Assembly (NCBI GenBank): GCA_013285805.1
Contig: JABDGY010000010.1
Span: 1-54,136, forward strand
Direction: 5' to 3'
From: Bacteroidota bacterium
GTDB lineage: Bacteria > Bacteroidota > Bacteroidia > JABEUT01
DNA length: 54,136 nt
This document shows positions 18,825 to 26,689 of this stretch, piece by piece. The translations under genes and the position numbers were made by a program. Position 1 is the first letter of the stretch. Each line of letters opens with the position of its first letter. Below the pieces are notes generated by a model. The model was not told the DNA's origin, ran no database searches, and saw nothing but the letters and a program-made list of their open reading frames with translations.

Positions 18825-20585
18825 TTATTGAATTACCAGCTTCCTTGTTATTGTACCATCGGTGGTAGCAAACCTAACAAAGTAAACACCTACATGCAGG
18901 CTGCTTGTATTAACATTTATCATATGGTTGCCTGTCACCATTGTTCCTTGTTCAGCCGAATAAACTTTCTCACCCAGCATATTGTAAACTTCAAGGTTCA
19001 CATCTTTATCCTGCTTCAGGGTGAATGCAATATTAGTTTCGCCGCTGGCAGGGTTAGGATACATATTGAAGTTCGACACATTACTCAATTCATCAATCCC
19101 TAAAATAATGGTAGGAACTACAGTAGCTGATTGATAAACATAGTAAGGGGCATTATTATCCTGGACAAAAACAGTAATATGTGTATTCATTGTTGAATCA
19201 TATGTCCATGTATGGTTATTATCACCCCAGGGGTGATTCTTTTTCCAGCTTAGGCTTACCACTTGCGAAGAACCAACCGTACTGAAGGCGGTAAGGGTAG
19301 TCCCGGCTGGACCAGGGAACATATTTTCTGCCACCTGTGGGAATACAGTCTGAGCTATGCTTTCAGTGCTTTGGTTTTTAGCATAGGTTATAGTGTCAAC
19401 TGTTAGTGCTGCCCTGCATACTAAGTTGGCCGGCATTACATGAGAAGCCATAATAGTTGCAGTTGCTGAATACGTATCGCTAGTTTCGTCAAATGTAGCT
19501 GATGAAAGCACTATATTGAAAGGAGAGCCTACATATGCTTCGTCCTGCATTTCTAATGACCTTATTCCACCGGGATAAACATAAGTAGCTCCGTCAAGTT
19601 GGGCATCGGGAACACCTGTTATGGCGTAAAAACCAACCCTCGTATTTACAAAAGGCGTATTGGTAGCCTGGTTCATCAAATCTTGTCCTGGCCAGCTTAC
19701 GTGATACCTGATAGCGTTACTGTTCTTATAGTTATTAAACATAACCGAGTCAAGGTTTGGTGTAGCTTGTGCACAAGGATCGCAAGAAGCCTGGTTAAAC
19801 TCTTCAAATAAAGGCTGCTTTATATATGGTGTATATGCCACCGATACGGTTGGCGAAAATTCATAATACAGGTTTTCAGTATTTGAATTTGTCCACGTAT
19901 AGGAAACTGTACTGGGTGAAGTAGGCACTGAATAGGCAGTTGAAGAATTTACCTGTATGCCTGTAGTTAAGTGCAGCGGGTTATAAACACCTGCAGCATT
20001 ACCAATATCGCCCCATTCATCAACAAGGTAAATATTATTAGTGGTCTGCTCCAATACTATTGCCCACACGTTTTGCGAATTGGTATCAGTCGGATTACCG
20101 CCAAACCAGAAAACAATCCACAACTGTTGGTTGGGAGAAGTGCCATATACCATGGTATATATTTTGCCTCCACCGGCAGCGCCTGCCATTCCCCATGTGC
20201 AAACAGAGCTATCGGGCAATGTTGCAGTTGGTAGAGCTACATTTGAAGAACCTACAGGCGTAGTGGCAGTCTTTGAAAAAGTAATATATCCGCTGGTACT
20301 TACCTTATATGTGCTTACCGCTCCTCCATTAAAGTTGAAAGCGAAAGGAATGGTTTGGGCAGGTGAATATTGTAATGCATAGTCCTTTGCCCAATTATAA
20401 GTATAAAGGGTCGTTGCCCCTGGAGGAGGAGCAAGGGTCGCAAACAAAACATCAGAATCTTTATTTATGCCTCCCGGATTTCCCAGTTTTATTCCCATAG
20501 ATTCATAATATTGGGCATGTGCAACGTTGTAGGTAAGTAAACTCAACGCTAAAATGGTTAAATAGTGGAGTAATTTGTGTTTCAT
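18825..20585 (-). CDS. Omp28-related protein with T9SS type A sorting domain
   Basis: 'KQPLFEEFNQASCDPCAQATPNLDSVMFNNY...IRYHVSWPGQDLMNQ...RVGFYAITGVPDAQLDG' Omp28/thioredoxin-like with CxxC; C-term 'MYPNPASGETNIAFTLKQDKDVNLEVYNMLGEKVYS...GVYFVRFATTDGTITRKLVIQ'. Confidence 0.88.
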   Translation of the reverse strand: MKHKLLHYLTILALSLLTYNVAHAQYYESMGIKLGNPGGINKDSDVLFATLAPPPGATTLYTYNWAKDYALQYSPAQTIPFAFNFNGGAVSTYKVSTSGYITFSKTATTPVGSSNVALPTATLPDSSVCTWGMAGAAGGGKIYTMVYGTSPNQQLWIVFWFGGNPTDTNSQNVWAIVLEQTTNNIYLVDEWGDIGNAAGVYNPLHLTTGIQVNSSTAYSVPTSPSTVSYTWTNSNTENLYYEFSPTVSVAYTPYIKQPLFEEFNQASCDPCAQATPNLDSVMFNNYKNSNAIRYHVSWPGQDLMNQATNTPFVNTRVGFYAITGVPDAQLDGATYVYPGGIRSLEMQDEAYVGSPFNIVLSSATFDETSDTYSATATIMASHVMPANLVCRAALTVDTITYAKNQSTESIAQTVFPQVAENMFPGPAGTTLTAFSTVGSSQVVSLSWKKNHPWGDNNHTWTYDSTMNTHITVFVQDNNAPYYVYQSATVVPTIILGIDELSNVSNFNMYPNPASGETNIAFTLKQDKDVNLEVYNMLGEKVYSAEQGTMVTGNHMINVNTSSLHVGVYFVRFATTDGTITRKLVIQ

Positions 20586-20850
20586 TGTAGTTTGTTTATG
20601 AATTTGATTTTATAAAGATATACATTCATTTCACAATTCAAATACCCGGCACGTAGGAAAATAGGACTTATTTTACCAACCTGGTTTTAAAGCAATACAT
20701 GATGAATATAAATACCTATATATCAGTATATTAGTAAAATCTATTTTGATAAAATCTGCCGATTTTGTAGGGTTTGGAAAATTGCAGAATTAGTAATAGA
20801 TTTGATTTAAATTACCTATCGTTCACTATTAATTCATGTATCATTAGTTA

Positions 20851-20866
20851 TTTAGTTTAAACTAAA
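20851..20866. promoter_or_regulatory. 16-bp perfect palindrome TTTAGTTTAAACTAAA immediately upstream of ATG 20872
   Basis: Exact self-complementarity read from sequence. Confidence 0.5.
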
Positions 20867-20871
20867 CTACC

Positions 20872-21537
20872 ATGAAAAAAAGTACTCTTATTTTATCTGC
20901 CTTTATTTGTTCTGCCGGATTGCTGGCGTGTAGAATAAGTAATGCCCAGGCATTTCAAAAAGGCTCGTTTGTAATGAGTGTTACAGAAGGCTCTACCAAT
21001 GCCATATACACTTCAAATGGCCCCGGCCCCGGTGAAGGGGGCCAAATACATATTATAGGCACCCGCGACCCCTTTGAACTAGAGTATGGTTTATCGCGCC
21101 ACATTGGCATTGGGCTTACCAGCGGAACTGATTTTTACTTTATTAATCCAGACCAATTCTATAACTTTAATACTCCATCTGAGCAGGTTAAAGCCATTAC
21201 TTCAGAACTTACCCTCAATGGCTATTATCATTTCCTTGTAACACGAAAGATAGATTTATCAGCTGTTCTTTCTCTTGGTGCTTCCGGGGTTACCATAAAA
21301 GGCAATGAAAGTGATATTTCCTATAACTATAACTCTTCAGGAAATATAATAAGGGTTGGCTTACATGGCCGCTTTTATATATGCCACCATTTGGGTTTTG
21401 TAGCTATGCTCAGTACTTTTGCGCAGGGCGCAACAACGGCAGCCACGCACCAGGCAAGTAACTTTGGCAATAATTATTCTACTGCCATTAGTGGCACCGC
21501 TATGGAGTTTGGCCTTTGCTGGAGATTTAAAAGATAG
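20872..21537 (+). CDS. Outer membrane beta-barrel protein (hypothetical)
   Basis: Signal peptide, alternating beta-strand pattern, C-terminal aromatic/basic 'MEFGLCWRFKR'. Confidence 0.75.
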   Translation: MKKSTLILSAFICSAGLLACRISNAQAFQKGSFVMSVTEGSTNAIYTSNGPGPGEGGQIHIIGTRDPFELEYGLSRHIGIGLTSGTDFYFINPDQFYNFNTPSEQVKAITSELTLNGYYHFLVTRKIDLSAVLSLGASGVTIKGNESDISYNYNSSGNIIRVGLHGRFYICHHLGFVAMLSTFAQGATTAATHQASNFGNNYSTAISGTAMEFGLCWRFKR

Positions 21538-21542
21538 AGGTT

Positions 21543-22448
21543 TTACAGGTCAAATATCCTCGACAGAGTAAACCCGAACTTAAACCCGCCCATTGTCCAT
21601 GTATCTGTGCAATAGGGAATGAAATTATTAGGGTTACTTCCAATTGCATTGCTGAAGTTAATCTCAAATACGTGTCCGCCGGTTTTTACTTCAATACCAA
21701 CTGATAATGCATTATAATAGTTCTGGTAAGGATTATTAACCCTGTATTTTGAAATAATGTAATAGTAATCGGCTACAACGGCAAGCCGTTTTGAAACCAT
21801 AAGCCTTCCCCCCACACCTATTGCCGGAATTGCATTTTCATCGTAACTGTTATTATTGTAATTAACTGCAATCAGTATATGATTCCGATAACTTAATGTA
21901 GGAACCAATTCCAGCGATAACTTATTGGAAAATTTCCGGCTGATTATTACCTGTGTGAGATAAACAAACCTGTCGCTGATACTTTGGGGCACTGCAGGGT
22001 CAGATGAGGCATAAAATGTGGTGTTAGCCTGTGGAATAATACCATCATCCTCATATACAGCCAGGGAAACCGGTGAGCCGCCATTTTTCTGGCAAAGAGC
22101 AAGGTATTTACCGTGTGCGTCAACAAGTTCCTGGTCCTTGCTCCTCGATACTCCTATGGTAAGTCTTTTACTTATACCGAAATCGAACCCGATAACAATA
22201 TCAGAAGCCACGTCGAACCCATACAGGGTCTGAAAGCCCCCGGCTGAAGCGCTACCCAAATTACCCAAACGATGCATAAAAAATACATCCATTGTTTTCG
22301 GGTCAAGTATTTTTGTGGTAGGAACATTAATAAGCCTGCTGTAATTCCACCCCTGGTCATTAGTGTCCTTAACAGGTTTAATCTGCGCATAAGCCTTAAT
22401 TCCTATTATTAAAACAACCCACAGAGTAACTATCCATTTAATCCTCAT
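21543..22448 (-). CDS. DUF5777-type beta-barrel protein
   Basis: 'WNYSRLINVPTTKILDPKTMDVFFMHRLGNLGSASAGGFQTLYGFDVASDIVIGFDFGISKRLTIGVSRSK'. Confidence 0.75.
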   Translation of the reverse strand: MRIKWIVTLWVVLIIGIKAYAQIKPVKDTNDQGWNYSRLINVPTTKILDPKTMDVFFMHRLGNLGSASAGGFQTLYGFDVASDIVIGFDFGISKRLTIGVSRSKDQELVDAHGKYLALCQKNGGSPVSLAVYEDDGIIPQANTTFYASSDPAVPQSISDRFVYLTQVIISRKFSNKLSLELVPTLSYRNHILIAVNYNNNSYDENAIPAIGVGGRLMVSKRLAVVADYYYIISKYRVNNPYQNYYNALSVGIEVKTGGHVFEINFSNAIGSNPNNFIPYCTDTWTMGGFKFGFTLSRIFDL

Positions 22449-22453
22449 CCTGC

Positions 22454-22918
22454 CTATTTTACAGTTATTGCAGGGTTAATTACGCCATGGCAGCTATTAC
22501 ACTCACCACTGAATATAGGATTTGGCATATAAGAATATTCTCCGTTTTGGTATGCAATTGCAGGATAAACGCCATTACCCATATTTATAACTGAAGTAGT
22601 ATAAAAGTTACCGCTTTTATCAACCTGCACTATCGCTATTAAATCACCTCCTCCGTGTGGTTGGGTAAATAAATAAACTGTAGCATTTGTCCCCGGGGCT
22701 CCTGTTGTGGTATCAAAAGCGGTACCGCCAACACTAAAGCACCCGCTGGCTGAACCATTAGGCGCATGGCAACTCATGCAGTTACCGGTCATTTTGCTAC
22801 TCTCATGACCATTAAAACTGCTAACGCGGCTTGTACTGCAACCACTTTGTTTACACGATTGAATAAGGAAAATGCCTGTTAAAGCAAGGCATACCAATAC
22901 TATTATCTTTTTTTTCAT
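22454..22918 (-). CDS. Lipoprotein with two CxxCH heme c-type motifs
   Basis: Lipobox 'GIFLIQSC'; CMSCH and CNSCH motifs. Confidence 0.82.
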   Translation of the reverse strand: MKKKIIVLVCLALTGIFLIQSCKQSGCSTSRVSSFNGHESSKMTGNCMSCHAPNGSASGCFSVGGTAFDTTTGAPGTNATVYLFTQPHGGGDLIAIVQVDKSGNFYTTSVINMGNGVYPAIAYQNGEYSYMPNPIFSGECNSCHGVINPAITVK

Positions 22919-23080
22919 TCTTTTAACTCACTAACTTAAACTACATTTCCATAGGCAGTAATATGGCTTTCTTATATAGATGATACAATATTGCAAATGG
23001 TTGGGTTCTTAACCATTTATAACCAAACAAAGTTACACTAAAAAGCTACTTTTAGGGTATGATTCATCTCACATACTTAA

Positions 23081-23416
23081 ATGGAAACAATTAACTGGAA
23101 AGATTTTGAAAAAGTAGAATTGCGCGTAGGTACAATATTAGAAGTGCAACAATTCCCTGAGGCAAGAAAGCCTTCCTACAAATTAAAAATAGATTTCGGA
23201 GAATTTGGAATTAAGTGGAGCAGCGCACAAATAACCAAACATTATACCCCTGAAACACTTGTCGGAAAGCAAGTAATTGCTGTTATTAATTTCCCAGAAA
23301 AACAAATCGCCAACTTTATGTCGCAGTGCCTTGTTACCGGCTTTGCTGATGCTAATGGCGATATAGTTCTTGCTTCAATAAATCTACCCGTTCCTAACGG
23401 AGCAAAGTTGTGTTAA
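23081..23416 (+). CDS. csaA: tRNA-binding / CsaA-like protein
   Basis: 111 aa 'DFEKVELRVGTILEVQQFPEARKPSYKLKIDFGEFGIKWSSAQITKHYTPETLVGKQVIAVINFPEKQIANFMSQCLVTGF'. Confidence 0.92.
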   Translation: METINWKDFEKVELRVGTILEVQQFPEARKPSYKLKIDFGEFGIKWSSAQITKHYTPETLVGKQVIAVINFPEKQIANFMSQCLVTGFADANGDIVLASINLPVPNGAKLC

Positions 23417-24687
23417 GCTGTTCGTAAAGTAATTACTGTTATTTCGGGCCAAATGCCTACCCTGCCGGGAAATCCTATAAAACCCAGGCCACGATTTACA
23501 TAAATGTATCTGTCATTTTCTTTATAAAGGCCGGCCCAATGCGTATACCTGAATTGCACAGGTGATATCTGTATGTTGCCAATCTCAACACCATATTGGG
23601 CGCCGTGGGTATGCCCTGAAAGAGTAAGATGTACTTTTTCGGGATGATTTATAACTTGCTCATCCCATTGAGATGGATCGTGCGACAACAATATTTTAAA
23701 TGAGCCCGGAGTAGTACCCTGCATAGCCTTATTAAAATCTCCATACTTACTGAATCCTCCCTTACCCCAGTTTTCTATTCCTACCAAATCAATAAATGCA
23801 CCATTTCTTTCAAGGCGGGTATTTTCATTCCTCATTAGCCTATACCCAAGTGTTTTATGAATATCCGCAAGTTTTTGAAGATTTGCAGCTTTTGCCTCGG
23901 GCGATGGCCAGCTTACATAATCGCCATAATCGTGGTTGCCGAAAATAGAATAAACTCCCATGGGTGCCTTAAAACGGTTAAACACATCCATCCACTCATC
24001 CATCTCATCCGACTTGTTGTTCACCAAATCGCCTGTGAAAAACATAATATCAGACCCTTGCTCATTGGCCATATTAACTGCATGCAACACAGCTTCCCTG
24101 TCATCGAAACTACCACAGTGTATGTCTGATACCTGTGTAATACGCAGCCCATCGAACTCTTTGGGCAAGTCCTTAAATGCTATTTCAGCTTTATGTATTT
24201 TGAAGTTGTATTTGCCCTTGGTAATGCCATAAAGTATACCTGAAAACTGAATGCCTGCAACCACTGCTCCTATCTGCCCTATAAATTTACGGCGCGATTG
24301 AAAAATGTCAACCGATGATGCTTTGTCTTTTTTAATGAGTTTGTAAATACCTACAGGTATTGCACGCACAAAGCGAAAAGCATCTTCGAGTAAAAGAAAA
24401 ACAATGAAGAATATTTTGGGAACATAAAGCAGGAACAACGAGCCGGCTAATACCCTGTACCATACGCCGTGAAAACCGGTAGAAGAGGAAAAAACAAATG
24501 TTGTTACAATAACAGATAGTATAAACCACCCGTTAATGCCCCAATATATCCAACTGATTATGCGCCTTACCTTTACTGACTTATTTCTAAGCAAAGCTCT
24601 TAGCCCAAAATAAGTATATGCATCTATTAATAGAAGCACTCCTAAAGCAATAAATACAAAAGCATGTATTTTAGACGCTGTAAGCAT
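23413..24687 (-). CDS. Metallophosphoesterase, membrane-anchored (YkuE/YaeI-like)
   Basis: 'ITQVSDIHCGSF', 'FFTGDLVNNK', 'GNHDYGDY', 'LSGHTHGAQYG'. Confidence 0.92.
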   Translation of the reverse strand: MLTASKIHAFVFIALGVLLLIDAYTYFGLRALLRNKSVKVRRIISWIYWGINGWFILSVIVTTFVFSSSTGFHGVWYRVLAGSLFLLYVPKIFFIVFLLLEDAFRFVRAIPVGIYKLIKKDKASSVDIFQSRRKFIGQIGAVVAGIQFSGILYGITKGKYNFKIHKAEIAFKDLPKEFDGLRITQVSDIHCGSFDDREAVLHAVNMANEQGSDIMFFTGDLVNNKSDEMDEWMDVFNRFKAPMGVYSIFGNHDYGDYVSWPSPEAKAANLQKLADIHKTLGYRLMRNENTRLERNGAFIDLVGIENWGKGGFSKYGDFNKAMQGTTPGSFKILLSHDPSQWDEQVINHPEKVHLTLSGHTHGAQYGVEIGNIQISPVQFRYTHWAGLYKENDRYIYVNRGLGFIGFPGRVGIWPEITVITLRTA

Positions 24688-24715
24688 ATAACACTTTTAA
24701 AGACGTTTCGGCCTG

Positions 24716-25168
24716 CTAATTTACGCTATAATTAAAGTGTACAACCCTTTCAGCTTCTGCCTTGGTTGATTTATAAAACTTAAGTGCATGTTTATCTTCT
24801 TCATTGGCAGCGACAAAAATCTCCTTTATTCCCATTTTCTTACAGTACTCTTTAACGGTTTTTATCAGCTGCTTACCTACTCCTTTTCTCTGAAGTTCTT
24901 TCTTCACTGCAACATCATAAATAAAAAGCTCTGAGCCTTTAGTGCTGTACTTTGGTAATTCAAATGCTGTTATACCGCCGACTACTTCATTGCCATTCAT
25001 GGCTACAAAAGCATTAAACCCGGGCTTTGCCAGTATTTCTCTCAAATACTTATTATCAGGAACACTATCCTCTTCCACAAAAACCTCTTGGAATAACTCT
25101 ACTAACTTCCTGAACATTTTAATATCCGAAACGTCAATGCGCTTTATTTTAACAGTTTCCTTTTTCAA
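24716..25168 (-). CDS. GNAT acetyltransferase resembling aminoglycoside AAC(3)-I
   Basis: 'LREILAKPGFNAFVAMNGNEVVGGITAFELPKYSTKGSELFIYDVAVKKELQRKGVGKQLI...FYKSTKAEAERVVHFNYSV'. Confidence 0.82.
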   Translation of the reverse strand: MKKETVKIKRIDVSDIKMFRKLVELFQEVFVEEDSVPDNKYLREILAKPGFNAFVAMNGNEVVGGITAFELPKYSTKGSELFIYDVAVKKELQRKGVGKQLIKTVKEYCKKMGIKEIFVAANEEDKHALKFYKSTKAEAERVVHFNYSVN

Positions 25169-25216
25169 ATTTTCTTTATTCAGTATTCAATGTTCAATAT
25201 TCATTATTCCGAAGGG

Positions 25217-26131
25217 CTACCTCTTTGGCTCAATATGTACAAGCACATCGGCAATATAAGGCAGTTCATGCTTTACTGCATCTTTCACCCTGTGGGCAAC
25301 ATCATGCCCTTCATATACTGTCATTGAGCCATCGACCACCACATGCATATCTACAAAATAATGCATACCCATTTTCCGCACCTGGCACTTTTCCACTTCT
25401 TTAACTTTCTCAACATTTTCTGCTATCTGCCTTATTTTCTTTATAAGCTCGTGAGGAGGCGCGGCATCCATAAGCTCATTCAGTGCAGGGCGGAATATGC
25501 GAACAGCATTAAACACAATAATAACAGAAGCCACAAGTGAAGCATAGGCATCGGCAGCAACATATTTGCCACCACCAATCAAAGCAATTGATATACCGGC
25601 AAGAGCCACAAGCGATGTAATGGCATCGCTGCGGTTATGCATAGCTTCAGCCAGCATAGCAGAACTGCCGAGGTTCTTTGCCTTGGCTTTCAGGTAACGG
25701 TAAATGCCTTCCTTTAAAATAATTGCAATTATAAGCACCCATAGTGTAAAACTCTCCGGTAATGTGGTAGGGTTCCATAAAAGCTGGAAACCCCTTGCCG
25801 CTATTGCTATGGCGGTACTAAGCAAAAACACCACCACAATAATAGATGCAATGGCCTCTGCTTTGCCATGCCCGTACGGATGGTCTTCGTCCGGCTCCTT
25901 TACTGCCGTTTTTATTCCAAACCATACAATAACTGAAGTAAGAATATCAGTCAGCGATTCGGCGGCATCGGCCATAAGCGCGTTGGAATTACCCAGGAAA
26001 GCGGCTGTACCCTTGGCGGCGGCAAGAATAAGGTTCAGACACATAGTAAGCACTATCGGGAAAGTTCTCAGTTTTACCGGGGCGCTTATATTTCCTGCTG
26101 TAGGTTCAGGCAATTTCTTTATAGTAACCAT
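25217..26131 (-). CDS. Cation diffusion facilitator (CDF) transporter
   Basis: 'SNALMADAAESLTDILTSVIVW', 'DEDHPYGHGKAEAIAS', C-terminal 'VDMHVVVDGSMTVYEGHDVAHRVKDAVKHELPYIADVLVHIEPK'. Confidence 0.93.
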   Translation of the reverse strand: MVTIKKLPEPTAGNISAPVKLRTFPIVLTMCLNLILAAAKGTAAFLGNSNALMADAAESLTDILTSVIVWFGIKTAVKEPDEDHPYGHGKAEAIASIIVVVFLLSTAIAIAARGFQLLWNPTTLPESFTLWVLIIAIILKEGIYRYLKAKAKNLGSSAMLAEAMHNRSDAITSLVALAGISIALIGGGKYVAADAYASLVASVIIVFNAVRIFRPALNELMDAAPPHELIKKIRQIAENVEKVKEVEKCQVRKMGMHYFVDMHVVVDGSMTVYEGHDVAHRVKDAVKHELPYIADVLVHIEPKR

Positions 26132-26225
26132 TATGGGGCACAGGATTGCGTATCAATTATAGTACTCCATTCAAAATTATACATTTATCCCTAGTAGCCG
26201 TTCCGTATATAGATATAATTGATTT

Positions 26226-26370
26226 GATTCCTCGCTTTGCTCGGAATGACAGTAGGTGAATACGATATAGAGGTAAGGGAGCAGGGGCGCGGGCTTTGCC
26301 CGCGCCCCTGCTCCCTTAATTGACCTATAACTGCTGTCATTCCGAATGCAGCGTAGCGGAATGAGGAATC
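26226..26370 (+). repeat. Nested palindromic repeat element, copy A
   Basis: Outer arms GATTCCTC...CGGAATGACA / TGTCATTCCG...CGGAATGAGGAATC; central perfect 21-bp hairpin TAAGGGAGCAGGGGCGCGGGC-TTT-GCCCGCGCCCCTGCTCCCTTA (26274-26318). Confidence 0.92.
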
Positions 26371-26414
26371 TGATAATATTATTATTGAACACGTTTTCAA
26401 TATAAAAAATGTTT

Positions 26415-26422
26415 TACTTTTG
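26415..26422 (+). promoter_or_regulatory. Putative -7 box TACTTTTG upstream of the mgtA leader
   Basis: TAnnTTTG consensus. Confidence 0.4.
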
Positions 26423-26453
26423 CAACCGTAACCAAAACATACACTAACCAAAG

Positions 26454-26501
26454 ATGGATAGTGGGCCTAGTAGAAAGACATATATAGTTATCTTCGTCTG
26501 A
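26454..26501 (+). CDS. Candidate 15-aa leader peptide (uORF1) MDSGPSRKTYIVIFV
   Basis: ATG..TGA between putative promoter and mgtA; stop abuts palindrome GAACCGGCCGGTTC-TTTT. Confidence 0.35.
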   Translation: MDSGPSRKTYIVIFV

Positions 26502-26517
26502 ACCGGCCGGTTCTTTT
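26500..26517 (+). promoter_or_regulatory. Terminator/attenuator-like hairpin in the mgtA leader
   Basis: GAACC-GGCC-GGTTC followed by TTTT. Confidence 0.4.
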
Positions 26518-26563
26518 AAGCTGGCCGCTTACAACGGAGTATAACAGTAAAACAGCTTAGAAG

Positions 26564-26689
26564 ATGGAATTAAAAAATCATCTTATTAAAATGAAGCAGA
26601 ACAAGTACGCTTCATCTCAAAACAGTATAAAGCGTGCTTGTATTGCTTTATGCTTAATTAAACAGGAGGTGACCTATGGAAACAGTTGA
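26564..26689 (+). CDS. Candidate 41-aa uORF2 overlapping the mgtA start codon out of frame
   Basis: MELKNHLIKMKQNKYASSQNSIKRACIALCLIKQEVTYGNS*, TGA at 26687-26689. Confidence 0.25.
   Translation: MELKNHLIKMKQNKYASSQNSIKRACIALCLIKQEVTYGNS
26664..26672 (+). promoter_or_regulatory. Strong Shine-Dalgarno AGGAGGTGA upstream of ATG 26676
   Basis: AGGAGGTGAcctATG; near-perfect complement to the usual 16S 3' end. Confidence 0.7.

Noticed and set aside
26177-26451. ORFs 26177..26392 and 26191..26451 (…CHSEQSEESNQ…)
   Set aside because: Translations of the palindromic repeat; no independent coding evidence.
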